A stretch of DNA of 64,000 bases. Origin: Thiobacillus sp. 65-29 (GTDB taxonomy: Bacteria; Pseudomonadota; Gammaproteobacteria; Burkholderiales; Thiobacillaceae). Under the pieces are notes generated by a model, which saw only the letters and a program-made list of their open reading frames with translations, was not told the DNA's origin and searched no databases. The DNA is taken from contig MKWN01000026.1 in assembly GCA_001899775.1 (NCBI GenBank), forward strand, positions 1 through 64,000, read 5' to 3'. A program made the translations under genes and the position numbers. Of this stretch, positions 8,001 to 16,714 are shown piece after piece; position 1 is the stretch's first letter; each line of letters begins with the position of its first letter.

Positions 8001-10884
8001 CGGGTGACGCGGGCGGCACGGCGACCTCGATGATCGCGCCGAATTGCGGCGCGGCGGCAGCGGGGTCCTCGACCACCGCCGTGCTCGGCTCGACTTCCGC
8101 GACGTGCACCGCAGCGGGCGTCTCCGCCCGGACCGCTTCGGCAGGCATCGACTCGGCCAACGCTTCCGGCGCATGGATCTCGGGCTCGATTTCGGCGGGC
8201 CGCTGCGGCTGCGCCACCTCGATGATCGCCACGTATTCGATGACGGGTGCGGGCGCAGGCGCAGCAAACTCTTCGACCAGCGGCTCGGCGGGTGCCTGCG
8301 CCACGGGCTGGGTACAGCTCGCCAGCGGGCGCCCTTCCGCCACGCACGCCACGGCGGCAAGCAGGGCCGGTACCGGCAACGTCGCCGGCGTGTTGCTGCG
8401 CAGCGCATCGACCCAGTCGTGGAACAGGGCGCGCGCCATACCGATCAGTTCGAGCAGATCGGCAGACGCCGGCAGCGTTTCCGCCAGGCGCGCGTTCATC
8501 AGTTGCTCCAGCGACCACGCGACTTCGCCCAGCTCGTTCAGTCCGACCATGCGGCCGCTGCCCTTGAGCGTATGGAAGCCGCGACGGATGGTCGTAAGGA
8601 TGTTCTGGTCATCGGGATTTTCGCGACTTGCCTCGACGGCTTCACCCTGCGTGACGAGCACCTCGTCCGCTTCCTCGAGAAAGACCTCGAGCAATTCGGG
8701 CTCGGCGTCTTCCGGCACGGTGACAAGCAGGCCCGGTGCGGCCGGGGATTCTGCGAGCACGGTCGCAACGGCTTCGGCGGGCGCATCGTTCGCGGCGAGC
8801 ACGATTTCCTCGACCTCGGCGCCGGCAGGCAGCGTCTCCGCGACATCCTCGACGACACCGGTATCCGACGCAACGGGGGCAATGTCCACGGACGGCGCCG
8901 TCTGCGGGCGCACCGGCAGGGTGGCGCCGGTCAGTGCGGTGACGAGGATATCCTGCCCGCCACCCGGGCAGTCGAGCTCGCGGCAGGCATCGAGGAGAGC
9001 ACGCGACTGCTGCTTGAGCTGAAGATCGTCGATCAGCTCGGCGTCGCGATTCAGCTCGCCGAGGGTGTCAAGAAATTTTTTTTTTGCGGCCTCGCCGGGC
9101 GCGTCGTTCCAACCGAGATAGGCGTCGCGCACGTCCGACTTGCGTGCGGGAATGCCGGCTTCGACGGTTTCGCCGAGAGGATGCGCCGGCTCGTCCGCGT
9201 CGGCGAGTCCGAACTCGATCAGTACCGGACGCAGCATGTTGCCCGCGTCACCGCGGCCCGCACAATATGACTCGATGTACAGACCCAGGCTGGAGAAGGC
9301 GTCGGCCAGGCGCTGGCGCGTGGCATCGTCGGGTTCGCCTTCGCCGATGAAGGGCACGGCGGTGGCGGTGGCGGCTTCCAGCAGGCTGGCAGCGGCGGGC
9401 AATTCGAGCATGGTGAGCGCGCCCTGCGCCTGCTGTGCAAGGGCCGGCAGACTGGCAAGTGCTTCGCGGTCGCCGCTGTCGCGGAAGAAGGCATCGAGCG
9501 CTTCCTCCATCTGACGCAGGTTCTGCCCGACTTCCTGCGCCATGTGCAGCAGCATGTCGCGCTCGGCCTCGCGCTGGGTCGAGGTTTCGATCAGGCTGGC
9601 AGGCATTTCGCGCCCCTCGACCAGCGCGTGCAGGCGTGCCTCCTGGTTTGCCGTGCGTGTCGCGAAGTCATCGTGCAGCACGTCTTCCTTCTCGACGGCA
9701 TTCTGGATGAACAACAGTGTCGAGGCGACTTCGAGGTCGATCTGCTCGCGCGCCGCGCCTTCGCGTCCGGTGGTGGCCAAGGCCGCGGCCGCGAGCGCCT
9801 GCAGCAAAGGCATCAGTCCGCTGTGTTCGAGCATCTGCGCCTGCGGGTGCATGCGCGCGAGCTGCGCCTGGAATGCGTCGAGCTGCGCGGCATCGCCGTC
9901 GACATAGGCGTGCCAGTGATCGCGTGCCGCTTTCAGGCCGTTCTGCAGCGCATCGAGCACCGGGCGCATGCGCGCCATGGTTTCCGGGTCGAGCAGGCCG
10001 CGGCCGGGGAGGTAGCGATCGAGCCCGAAGGTCGCACGCACTTCCGCCGCGCAGCCTTCGGTCGGTTTGCTCTTGGCGACGAAGAACAGGGCGTCGCGCA
10101 GCAGGCGCTCGGCCACCTGCGGCGAGCCTTCGATCAGACGGCGCATCTGCAGGTCGATCCGCGCCAGCAGTTGCTTGACGTGGAAATCCGCCTCGACCCC
10201 ACGGGCGATCAGGCTGTCGACGAAACCCACGCAGGCCCACCAGAAAGTATGGGCGGCCTGCGAGGGCGCGACGCTCTCGATTTGCGCCAGCGCATCGCGC
10301 ATCTGGCCGAGGCCCTGCTCCGCGCCGGCATTGCGCAGGAAGGCCAGCAGGCCGCGCTGGAACTGCGCACGCAGGCGCTTGACGTGCGCGGACAGTTCTT
10401 CCGGAGAGAGGCCACTCGCGGCCGCGTCATTGGCACCGGCGCGGGTACGCAGGTCGGGAAAAAACAATTCACCCTCGAACACCCGCTCGGCACCCTGCAG
10501 TTCGCGCAGTCGCTTGTACAGGGGAAACAGCGCGAGTTCGCCGCTGCCGCGGCCATCGGCGAGGTCCTTGACCCAGCGCTGCAATCCCTCGATGGCATTG
10601 CGCAGAGCGCGCATCAGCTCGTCGCTGGCGGGCTGGCGGTTTTCGTCGATGTCGGCCAGGCTGGTTTCGAGTGCGCCTGCGAGCGTCGCAGCGCCTTCCA
10701 GGCCGACCATGCGCAGCACGCCGGCGACCTGGTGCGCATCGTCGCGCGCCAGACGCATGGCGTTGGTCAGGTCGGCGTCGACGCTGAAGGCCTGCACGCG
10801 CCCGAGGGCGGCCTGCAGCGCGGCGTCGATTTCGCCGCGCACCCAGTTGAGGGGGCCGGTGTCGTAATCAAGTAAGGCGCTCAT
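5053..10884 (-). CDS. chpA: ChpA-type hybrid chemotaxis histidine kinase of the type IV pilus system
   Basis: The 1943-residue product is a CheA-like kinase for the Pil-Chp pathway that controls twitching motility. The N-terminal ~600 residues form the ChpA/FimL-like region with a degenerate Hpt-like segment (HQVAGVLRMVG). Three canonical Hpt modules follow: HTLKGSGRMVG near 770, HTLAGIAGTAG near 1021 and HTVKGSARMVG near 1220. Next come a CheA dimerisation region and an HATPase domain (N-box LLRNALAHGVE near 1525, DDGAGL, GRGVGMDVVKSE near 1618). A CheW-like domain and a C-terminal receiver (VVDDSLTVRK near 1820, phosphoacceptor in LLDVEMP near 1866, K in YLGKPY) complete it. Pseudomonas ChpA has more Hpt modules. 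Low-complexity Ala/Pro/Glu linkers separate the domains. The gene is last in pilG-H-I-J-chpA. It contains an A10 run at codons 600-603 and a hexanucleotide repeat encoding (Asp-Ala)n. Confidence 0.95.
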   Translation of the reverse strand: MSALLDYDTGPLNWVRGEIDAALQAALGRVQAFSVDADLTNAMRLARDDAHQVAGVLRMVGLEGAATLAGALETSLADIDENRQPASDELMRALRNAIEGLQRWVKDLADGRGSGELALFPLYKRLRELQGAERVFEGELFFPDLRTRAGANDAAASGLSPEELSAHVKRLRAQFQRGLLAFLRNAGAEQGLGQMRDALAQIESVAPSQAAHTFWWACVGFVDSLIARGVEADFHVKQLLARIDLQMRRLIEGSPQVAERLLRDALFFVAKSKPTEGCAAEVRATFGLDRYLPGRGLLDPETMARMRPVLDALQNGLKAARDHWHAYVDGDAAQLDAFQAQLARMHPQAQMLEHSGLMPLLQALAAAALATTGREGAAREQIDLEVASTLLFIQNAVEKEDVLHDDFATRTANQEARLHALVEGREMPASLIETSTQREAERDMLLHMAQEVGQNLRQMEEALDAFFRDSGDREALASLPALAQQAQGALTMLELPAAASLLEAATATAVPFIGEGEPDDATRQRLADAFSSLGLYIESYCAGRGDAGNMLRPVLIEFGLADADEPAHPLGETVEAGIPARKSDVRDAYLGWNDAPGEAAKKKFLDTLGELNRDAELIDDLQLKQQSRALLDACRELDCPGGGQDILVTALTGATLPVRPQTAPSVDIAPVASDTGVVEDVAETLPAGAEVEEIVLAANDAPAEAVATVLAESPAAPGLLVTVPEDAEPELLEVFLEEADEVLVTQGEAVEASRENPDDQNILTTIRRGFHTLKGSGRMVGLNELGEVAWSLEQLMNARLAETLPASADLLELIGMARALFHDWVDALRSNTPATLPVPALLAAVACVAEGRPLASCTQPVAQAPAEPLVEEFAAPAPAPVIEYVAIIEVAQPQRPAEIEPEIHAPEALAESMPAEAVRAETPAAVHVAEVEPSTAVVEDPAAAAPQFGAIIEVAVPPASPVDEVPAPADEICIGTVCLSAGLYDIFMAEAQQRLAVLHEEAERHAAVAHSTIAEHARRAVHTLAGIAGTAGIVPLADLSLALERYWNRFAHVPLPAAHLPLVQDTVARVQEMVDAVGHSRLPEPATDLIVALGELEDEQAGEPATLLAEAAPAALAEMPAEAVAVVADADADADADASAVPVAAEPVMPDVSAFVPEVRPAAPAPVFERREIADEIDEQLLPVFLEEAETLVPDGSAQLREWKAAPDDAAARNALQRTLHTVKGSARMVGAMRLGELTHVMETRVIAVAEGQLAADAHMFDTLESQYDRLIDAVERLRQGDLAPVADEPDTPLAAPVEPVLPEVAAPQSSVAAALPATDTPRAPTQPVSRDSSALTLRVRADWVDRMVNQAGEVAIARSRIESEVFAFKRHVHELSEALVRLRGHIREVEIQAESQMQATFQAQGAAEQFDPLEFDRFTRFQEVTRFLAESVNDISTVQHILLARLGEADAALIQQTRLNRELQQDLLRVRMVPLYSVAERLYRTVRQTARDVGKRAQLDIQGGELEIDRSVLEKVTAPIEHLLRNALAHGVETPDVRRAAGKAEFGEIVLSARQSGNEMLITVRDDGAGLNYARIREKAEASGLLPPAVEVTESLLAQMIFAAGFSTAESVTQVAGRGVGMDVVKSEISALGGRIDIGSAPGQGTTFSIYLPLTLAMTQAVMVQAAKHDYALPAPLVQQVLELKPGELEQAMAAGEVSWRGMRYPFAYLPHLLGDTEAVHEVQRYNSVVLLASGASHAAVLVDAIEGTREIVVKNIGPQMARITGVAGATVRGDGRVILILNPVPLALRWASQPRVALEQAAPAESVEVSSALQPPLVLVVDDSLTVRKITTRLLTREGFRVDSAKDGVDALEKMRDLVPEIVLLDVEMPRMDGFELARVMRSDARLKTVPIIMITSRTADKHRNHALEIGVDVYLGKPYQEQQLLDHIAEQLGQKEMVSA
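7472..7501. repeat. hexanucleotide tandem repeat inside chpA
   Basis: About five tandem copies of CGTCGG (the last imperfect) encode an Asp-Ala run in the linker between the second and third Hpt modules. A six-base unit keeps the frame, so copy-number change would only lengthen or shorten the linker. Confidence 0.85.
9037..9085 (-). other. candidate slippage / -1 frameshift cassette in chpA
   Basis: On the coding strand a run of ten A (9085 to 9076, codons GCA AAA AAA AAA) is followed 12 nt later by a perfect 7-bp inverted repeat (CTCGGCG/CGCCGAG, 9063-9057 and 9043-9037, 13-nt loop). In the -1 frame the sequence reads ATT TCT TGA, so translation stops two codons after the run. Losing one A also leads to TGA within about nine codons. 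The layout resembles the A-AAA-AAG site of dnaX. The sequence features are certain; that slippage occurs is a hypothesis. Confidence 0.45.
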
Positions 10885-10938
10885 GTGTGTCGTTCCTGAC
10901 GTTGAGGGCGGGGCCGGGTCGCGCTACACGCTCGCGGA

Positions 10939-13050
10939 TCAGGCCAGCTTGAAGCCGGAGACCGAACTCTTCAGATCCTGCGCCAGTTGCTTGATGCCCT
11001 GGATCGAGTCGGCGGTCTGCTGCGTACCCGCACTGGTCTGCGCAGAAATCGACTTGATGTCCTGCATGGTCTCGGCCACCTTGGCGGTCGACTCCGCCTG
11101 GCTGTGCGTGGCATTGGAAATGTCCGCAATGAGGCTGGCGAGCTTCTTCGACACCGTGCCGATCTCGGCCAGCGTCTGGCCCGCGGCGTCGGACAGCTTG
11201 GCATTCTCGACCACACCCTGGGTCGAAACCTCCATCGCCGCCACGGTGTCGTGGGTGTCGGACTGAATGGTTTTGACGATCGCCGCGATCTGCTTGGTCG
11301 CGTCGGCGGAGCGTTCCGCCAGCCGCTGCACTTCCTCGGCCACCACCGAGAAACCGCGCCCGGCTTCACCCGCGGAGGCGGCCTGGATGGCGGCGTTGAG
11401 CGCCAGCACGTTGGTCTGTTCGGTAATGTCGGAAATCAGTTCCACGATCTCGCCGATCTCCTGCGAGGATTCGCCGAGGCGCTTGATTCGCTTCGAGGTC
11501 TCCTGGATCTGCTCGCGCAGGGTGTTCATGCCAGAGATGGCGTTTGACACCGCCTGCTGACCCTTCTCGGCGGCGGCCAGCGACTGCTCCGCCACACGGG
11601 CGGATTCGGCCGCGTTGCCCGACACCTGCTGCACCGATTGCGCGAGATTGACCACCGCGGCCGACGTCTCCTCGATTTCCGCAGTCTGGCGGCGCGCCGC
11701 CTGTTGCAGCGCGTCGGACACCTGGCTCGCCTGGATGGCGGCGCTGTCCATGTGCTCGGTGGCGTTGTTGATCCCGCGCACCAGGCTGCGCAGCTCTTCC
11801 ACCGTGTAGTTGATCGAGTCGGCCACCGCGCCGGTGATGTCCTCCGTCACGCTGGCGTTGATGGTGAGGTTGCCTTCGGCGAGCTCGCCGAGTTCGTCCA
11901 TCAGGCGCAGGATCGCCTCCTGGTTGCGGGCGTTCTCTTCCTCACTCTTGCGGGCGCGTGACTTGGTCTCGTTGATGGTGATCGAACCCAGCATGATCAG
12001 CGAACCGACCGCCAGCACGCCGAACAGGGCTGCCAGCAGGTAGCTCATGCCGCCGACGTTCCGGTAGTCCTGCGAGAGCTTGTCGGTGTCCGCCATGAGC
12101 GCGTCGCTGCCGGCGAACAGGTTGCTCGCCGCCATTTTGGATTGCAGCAACGCCTGGGTATTGGCGAGCACGGACCCCACCGTCTCCACCATGTCGGCCA
12201 TGTTGGTGCCCAGATCCTCGAGCGTCAGCAGGCTGTTCTCGTTCGTCGCCGCCGTGCCTTCCATCAGGGCCTGCACCGTATCGCGGAAGGCGGTGGTGTC
12301 CTTCTCCAGTTGCAGCACGACCTCGGGGTCGATCAATTCGGACGACAGGAGCAGGTTCGCGTTCTTCGGCAGGCGCTGACTCAACATGACGAGATGGTTG
12401 GCACGCGTGACGTCGCGCACGCCGGCGCCCGAGTCGGCCAGCTGGCTGGCCAGCTGCTCGGCGACCTCCTGCAGATCGGTACTGAGGGCGTTGATGCGCT
12501 TCACGCTCTCGCCCATCGCCACCAGGTTCTTCTGCTGCGAGAGGATCAGGCCGATCTGCGGTTCGAACTTCTTCCAGTGGCCGGTGACGCTCTGCAGGGT
12601 GTCGCGCGCGGCGCCTCCGGATGCCGGGACCTCGTCGTCACCCTCGGTCAGGCCCTTGAGGGTCGTTTCGAATTCCGCCTTGCCGTCGGCAAGTTTCTTG
12701 AACGCCACGGCGTTGCCCAGAACGGACTGCTGGGCCGTCAATGGCAGGCGCTGCGACAGCACCTTGAGCTCGCCGGCACGGCCTTCGTAGCCGGCGCGAT
12801 TGTCCAGTTGCACGAGGCTGTAGATCGTGAAACCCGCCGCAAGCAGCAGCGAGGTGACCAGCGCGCCGCCGGCATAGAGATACTGCTTCTCGACCGGCAG
12901 ATGACCGATGACCGGCGCCTTGCCCGGCTCCTTGTCGGCCAGCTTGCGAACAGTCTGCATGATGAGGGTGGTGTGGTCACTGCCCACCGCCTTGCCCTTG
13001 CCGGTTATACGGCCCGCCAGCCCCTTCAGCCCATTCATCGTGATTGCCAT
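10939..13050 (-). CDS. pilJ: PilJ, methyl-accepting chemoreceptor of the type IV pilus system
   Basis: The protein is about 703 residues. After a cytoplasmic N-terminal stretch it has a first membrane helix near residues 57-80 ([20 protein letters not shown]). A large periplasmic domain with two PilJ-type four-helix modules follows, then a second membrane helix near 335-355, a HAMP-like linker and a long coiled-coil signalling domain. The signalling tip [15 protein letters not shown] near 542 contacts the CheW and CheA homologues encoded next to it. An ATG at 13056 is also in frame, but the GAGG ribosome-binding site is only 2 nt from it and 8 nt from the ATG at 13050, so I chose 13050. The gene lies between pilI and chpA in the minus-strand operon. 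Confidence 0.95.
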   Translation of the reverse strand: MAITMNGLKGLAGRITGKGKAVGSDHTTLIMQTVRKLADKEPGKAPVIGHLPVEKQYLYAGGALVTSLLLAAGFTIYSLVQLDNRAGYEGRAGELKVLSQRLPLTAQQSVLGNAVAFKKLADGKAEFETTLKGLTEGDDEVPASGGAARDTLQSVTGHWKKFEPQIGLILSQQKNLVAMGESVKRINALSTDLQEVAEQLASQLADSGAGVRDVTRANHLVMLSQRLPKNANLLLSSELIDPEVVLQLEKDTTAFRDTVQALMEGTAATNENSLLTLEDLGTNMADMVETVGSVLANTQALLQSKMAASNLFAGSDALMADTDKLSQDYRNVGGMSYLLAALFGVLAVGSLIMLGSITINETKSRARKSEEENARNQEAILRLMDELGELAEGNLTINASVTEDITGAVADSINYTVEELRSLVRGINNATEHMDSAAIQASQVSDALQQAARRQTAEIEETSAAVVNLAQSVQQVSGNAAESARVAEQSLAAAEKGQQAVSNAISGMNTLREQIQETSKRIKRLGESSQEIGEIVELISDITEQTNVLALNAAIQAASAGEAGRGFSVVAEEVQRLAERSADATKQIAAIVKTIQSDTHDTVAAMEVSTQGVVENAKLSDAAGQTLAEIGTVSKKLASLIADISNATHSQAESTAKVAETMQDIKSISAQTSAGTQQTADSIQGIKQLAQDLKSSVSGFKLA

Positions 13051-13129
13051 GTTCATCGCCTCAATCCCTGTTCCATTTGGCGCGCAGGCGCCCTGTGCTC
13101 AAAGTAAAGATCCGTCCGTTGGTGTCCCG

Positions 13130-13639
13130 CTACGCCTCGACCATGAGAAAACCGGCATGGCCGAGCAACTGGCCGAAATCCATGTCGTGCCACTCGGTGC
13201 CCGCGTCGTCGGCATAGCGGTGCGCCACCCACGGCTGTGCCGCTCCGCCTTCGCAGGGGCGGTACTGGCCGATGTTCTTCAGGCCCAGCGTGCCGCCCAC
13301 CAGCAGGGCTGCATTGACGCCGAACCCGTGGTGCGGGATCAGCAGGCGGCAACTGGCTTGCTCGGGTGTCGCGCCCTGCCCCAGAAAATCGGCAAAATCG
13401 CTCACCGCGAAGAGGTTGCCGCGGATGTTCGTCATGCCGCGGAACCAGCGCCGCGCACCCGGCACCTTCACGATGGGCGGGACCGGCAGCACTTCCTCGG
13501 TGTCGGCCAGCCCGACCAGCCAGTTCGTCGCACCCACGCGAAACCCCAGCCGCGAGCCCGCCGTGTCGCGGCTGGCGGCGGCCTGCAACTGCTGGGACAG
13601 CGCGGTCTGGAACTCGCGCAGGTTGAACTTCTTGGCCAT
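13130..13639 (-). CDS. pilI: PilI, CheW-like adaptor
   Basis: This 169-residue protein contains one CheW domain, with GFRVGATNWLVGLADTEEVLPVP near the N terminus and the MTNIRGNLFAVSDFADFLG loop typical of PilI/CheW. It couples the receptor PilJ to the kinase ChpA. The gene starts 10 bp after pilH ends and lies 79 bp upstream of pilJ, consistent with cotranscription. No enzymatic residues are expected in this family. Confidence 0.93.
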   Translation of the reverse strand: MAKKFNLREFQTALSQQLQAAASRDTAGSRLGFRVGATNWLVGLADTEEVLPVPPIVKVPGARRWFRGMTNIRGNLFAVSDFADFLGQGATPEQASCRLLIPHHGFGVNAALLVGGTLGLKNIGQYRPCEGGAAQPWVAHRYADDAGTEWHDMDFGQLLGHAGFLMVEA

Positions 13640-13649
13640 GTACGTCCGC

Positions 13650-14015
13650 TCAGCCCAGCGCCTTGATCTGCGAGAGCAGGTCGTCCGGCTTGATCGGCTT
13701 GACCAGGTAGGCCTTGGCGCCCTGGCGCATGCCCCACACCTTGTCGGTTTCCTGTCCCTTGGTGGTGCACATGATGACCGGGATGTGCTTGGTGGCGTCT
13801 TCCTTGGTGATCATGCGGGTCGCCTGATAGCCGTTCATGCCGGGCATGACGACGTCCATGACGATGAGATCGGGCAGGGTCTGCCTGGCCTGCGCCACGG
13901 CTTCCTCGCCGCTTTCGGCCATGCTGACCAGATAGCCGTTCTTGACCAGCAGTTCGGACAGGAAGAAACGCTCGGTGGGAGAGTCGTCCACGACCAGGAT
14001 GCGGCTGATTGCCAT
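13650..14015 (-). CDS. pilH: PilH, single-domain response regulator
   Basis: The protein is a 121-residue CheY-like receiver with no output domain. The acidic pocket D10-D11, phosphoacceptor D54 (LIVMDVVMPGMNGY) and K106 (YLVKPI) are all intact, so it can accept phosphate from ChpA. PilH is thought to act on pilus retraction or as a phosphate sink opposing PilG. It lies 28 bp downstream of pilG and 10 bp upstream of pilI in the same operon. Its assignment over PilG rests on position and on the ISRILVVDDSPTERF start typical of PilH. Confidence 0.93.
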   Translation of the reverse strand: MAISRILVVDDSPTERFFLSELLVKNGYLVSMAESGEEAVAQARQTLPDLIVMDVVMPGMNGYQATRMITKEDATKHIPVIMCTTKGQETDKVWGMRQGAKAYLVKPIKPDDLLSQIKALG

Positions 14016-14043
14016 GATGATGTGCTCCTTGAAGAAAGATCAG

Positions 14044-14436
14044 TCAGACCCGGGTGGCCGCGTGCTCCCGCACCGCCGACAGCAGGGTGTCCTTGGTGAA
14101 GGGCTTGGTGAGATATTCGTCCGAGCCGACCATGCGCCCGCGCGCGCGGTCGAACAGGCCGTCCTTGGAGGACAGCATGATGACCGGCGTGGTCCGGTAT
14201 TTGGCATTGCGCTTGATGAGCGAACAGGTCTGATAGCCATCCAGGCGCGGCATCATGATGTCGACGAACACCACGTCCGGTTCATGGTCGGTGATCTTGG
14301 ACAGCGCATCGAAGCCGTCCTGGGCCAGAATGACCTCGCAGCCCACCTGATTCAGGAAGATTTCCGCGCTGCGGCGAATGGTGTTGCTGTCGTCAATCAC
14401 CATCACCTTCACACCTTTGAGTGCCTCGTTGTCCAC
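14044..14436 (-). CDS. pilG: PilG, single-domain response regulator
   Basis: This is a CheY-like receiver of 130 residues, first gene of the pil-chp operon. Phosphorylation residues D15-D16, D59 (VVFVDIMMPRLDGY) and K111 (YLTKPF) are present. PilG homologues promote pilus extension and, in Pseudomonas, raise cAMP through CyaB. I chose the GTG at 14436 because a GGTGGAG site lies 8 nt upstream and the product then begins VDNEALKGVKVMVIDDS, matching the family; a longer frame to 14478 would add a non-homologous tail. Confidence 0.93.
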   Translation of the reverse strand: MDNEALKGVKVMVIDDSNTIRRSAEIFLNQVGCEVILAQDGFDALSKITDHEPDVVFVDIMMPRLDGYQTCSLIKRNAKYRTTPVIMLSSKDGLFDRARGRMVGSDEYLTKPFTKDTLLSAVREHAATRV

Positions 14437-14735
14437 GCTGTTTCTCCACCAATACCGTCGGCGAATGGCGCCCGCCATCCGACCCGCGTGCTTAGCATTA
14501 CGGCAACGCCTGCGGGTTCTTTAGCGTCAGGCTCGCGACGCGAAACCTCGCCGCCCTTGCCCGTTTGCGGGCCCGGTGGGTTGCCTGAACACCCTCTCAG
14601 CGCCGGAAAGAGCAAAACGCGCGTGACAAAGGCGTCGTTTCAAGCCCTGGGGCGCAAATCGCCACCAACGGGGAAACCCCTGAGGCGGAAAAGGCGCAGC
14701 CGTGGCGCGCCTTTTCCGTCGCTCAACGGCGAGCC
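14437..14735. other. gene-free spacer upstream of pilG
   Basis: The spacer holds the presumed pilG promoter region, although I cannot point to a convincing -35/-10 pair. It also has a short hairpin (GGGGAAACCCC near 14670) and the longer hairpin at 14686-14718. No coding sequence or RNA gene is recognisable. Confidence 0.5.
14686..14718 (-). terminator. hairpin downstream of the secreted-protein gene
   Basis: A perfect 11-bp inverted repeat (GGAAAAGGCGC / GCGCCTTTTCC, 9-nt loop) begins 17 bp after the stop codon of the minus-strand gene ending at 14736. It has no clean U-run after the stem, so it could be a weak terminator or an mRNA-end stabiliser. Confidence 0.55.
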
Positions 14736-15626
14736 TTATTGCCAGGCTTCGCTGCTGGACGACTTCTCGACCCCCGCCACGGCGTTCATGGTGTCGAGAA
14801 TGTTGTTGGGCAGGGTGGAAATGCGCATGAACTGGCCCATTCCGACGTCGGGGAATGCCAGCGCGATGCGGAAGCGGCCATGCGGCGCGCCGATTTCCTT
14901 GTCGATCACGTAGATCTCGTACGGCAGGCCGGCAATGCTCTCCTGCATGTCGATCTTCTTGATCCACTCGCCGTCGTCGTGCATGGCGACGCCGAACACC
15001 GCCAGCCTGGATTTGGGCAGCACGACCTCGTAGATCATCGAGGTCTTGCCGGCGCCCTTGGCGAGGTTGCCACGCACCGTCTTCACCGCCTCGTCGAAAC
15101 TGCCGACGTCGGCGAGCTTGTTCTTGTACGAGTCGATGCGTTCCATGCCGATCATGTAGCGATAGTTCGCGAGATTCTGCGGATTCTCTTCGCCACCCAC
15201 GCCCTTGACGGCGCCGAGTGCGCGCTCCAGTTTCGTCTGCAGCACCTTGACCGCACCCTCGCGCTTGTCGAAGCCCTTGCGGAAATAGGCGCGATACCAG
15301 TAGTCGGGGTTGCTGTAGGTAACGGTGCCGTCGGCCTTGACGCCCACGCGAATCGCGGCACCGAGCACGGCATGGCCCCCTGCCGCGCCGACTTCGTCGA
15401 GCATGGCGTCGTCGGTGGCCACCACCACGCCGTAACCATTGAGTCCCTTGGGGAAGTATTTGCCGATGACCTTGAAGCCACCGCTCTTCAGCTTGCCCTC
15501 TACCGCGGTCGCCACCGCCTGCACATTGGCGCCCGTCGCCGGGTCGCCCTGAATATAGGGCGTGACCGCCCAGGCCCCGAACGACACGACATACAGCGTC
15601 CACGCAGCCAGCCATTTCATGAACAT
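14736..15626 (-). CDS. exported protein of unknown function
   Basis: The 296-residue product has a classic Sec signal peptide (FMKWLAAWTLYVVSFGAWA, cleavage after about residue 20), so it is probably periplasmic. The mature part has a region (LKSGGFKVIGKYFPKG, GYGVVVATDD) reminiscent of DUF302-type folds, then a charged central part and a C-terminal block DVGMGQFMRISTLPNNIL. I do not recognise a named family. The ATG at 15626 is supported by an AGGAG site 6 nt upstream; a second ATG at 15620 is possible. The gene is divergent from thiD across a 245-bp spacer and followed by a hairpin, so it is probably monocistronic. Confidence 0.7.
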   Translation of the reverse strand: MFMKWLAAWTLYVVSFGAWAVTPYIQGDPATGANVQAVATAVEGKLKSGGFKVIGKYFPKGLNGYGVVVATDDAMLDEVGAAGGHAVLGAAIRVGVKADGTVTYSNPDYWYRAYFRKGFDKREGAVKVLQTKLERALGAVKGVGGEENPQNLANYRYMIGMERIDSYKNKLADVGSFDEAVKTVRGNLAKGAGKTSMIYEVVLPKSRLAVFGVAMHDDGEWIKKIDMQESIAGLPYEIYVIDKEIGAPHGRFRIALAFPDVGMGQFMRISTLPNNILDTMNAVAGVEKSSSSEAWQ

Positions 15627-15871
15627 AGCCTTCTCCTCTTGATATTTGTGTGAAGATTCACTTCGCTTGGGAAGGCCATGCCGGCCTGCCCAGCGAGCGA
15701 TTCTAGGATAAAAAGTTCCAACACAAAACGAATTAGCGGCCGCGCGCGCAAGAACTTGAGCCCGCGCGACGCATTTTCCCGCACACCGCCCGCTGCCCGG
15801 CCCGGCACGCGCCGGGCTCGAAGCAATCGGGAATCGGCTAAAATGCGAGGTTCGGTTCCAGACTGCCTTCC

Positions 15872-16714
15872 ATGCCGCCCATCACGCCCCCCACCCCCAC
15901 CCCCCCGCTGGTGCTGAGCTTCGCCGCGTCCGACCCCACGGGCGGTGCGGGCATCCAGGCCGATCTCCTGACGCTTGCGAGCATGGGCTGTCATCCGTTG
16001 TCGGTCATCACCGCGATCACCGTGCAGGACACTGCCGGGGTCGACGACGTGTTGCCGATCGACGCTGAATGGGTCGGCGACCAGGCGCGCATGCTGCTGG
16101 AAGACGTGCCGGTGGCCGCGTTCAAGCTCGGCATGCTGGGCGGCGCAGAATCGATCGCGGTGATCGCCGAAATCCTCGCCGACTATCCGGACATTCCGGT
16201 CATCTTCGATCCCGTACTGACGTCCGGGCGCGGCGACGAACTCGCCAGCGAGGACATGATCGCCGCGATGCGCGACCTGCTGATCCCGCAGACCAGCATC
16301 CTCACCCCCAACAGCCACGAGGCACGCCGGCTCGCGCTGTTCGAGTCGGACGAGGAGGAACTCGATCTCGCCGGCTGCGCACGTCGCCTCACCGACCTGG
16401 GTTGCGAATACGTGCTCATCACCGGCACCCACGAGAACACCCCGCGCGTGCTCAACACACTGTACGACGCCGAAGGACTGGTGCAGACCGACGCCTGGGA
16501 CCGCCTGCCGGGCAGCTATCACGGCTCCGGCTGCACCCTGGCCTCGGCGATCGCCGCCGTGCTCGCCTATGGCCAGGACATGCCGGCGGCGGTGCGCGAG
16601 GCGCAGCAGTTCACCTACGAGACGCTCAAGGCCGCGTTCCGTCCCGGCATGGGGCAATATCTGCCGGAGCGTTTCTTCTGGGCGCAGACACCGCAGGCGG
16701 AAGGCAACGCGTGA
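15872..16714 (+). CDS. thiD: bifunctional hydroxymethylpyrimidine/phosphomethylpyrimidine kinase
   Basis: ThiD phosphorylates HMP to HMP-P and then HMP-PP for thiamine synthesis. The 280-residue protein has the ribokinase-like core: SFAASDPTGGAGIQADL at the N terminus for substrate and phosphate contacts, TPNSHEA in the middle, and the anion-hole motif GSGCTLASA near residue 219. A Pro/Thr-rich tail precedes the domain; the ATG at 15872 is the only good start upstream of it. The stop codon overlaps the thiE start (GTGA). The three-gene unit thiD-thiE-hemL is common in betaproteobacteria. No THI-box riboswitch is evident upstream. Confidence 0.95.
   Translation: MPPITPPTPTPPLVLSFAASDPTGGAGIQADLLTLASMGCHPLSVITAITVQDTAGVDDVLPIDAEWVGDQARMLLEDVPVAAFKLGMLGGAESIAVIAEILADYPDIPVIFDPVLTSGRGDELASEDMIAAMRDLLIPQTSILTPNSHEARRLALFESDEEELDLAGCARRLTDLGCEYVLITGTHENTPRVLNTLYDAEGLVQTDAWDRLPGSYHGSGCTLASAIAAVLAYGQDMPAAVREAQQFTYETLKAAFRPGMGQYLPERFFWAQTPQAEGNA

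Noticed and set aside
15627-15871. TPP riboswitch before thiD
   Set aside because: The spacer has no recognisable THI-box core such as CUGAGA with its partner helices.
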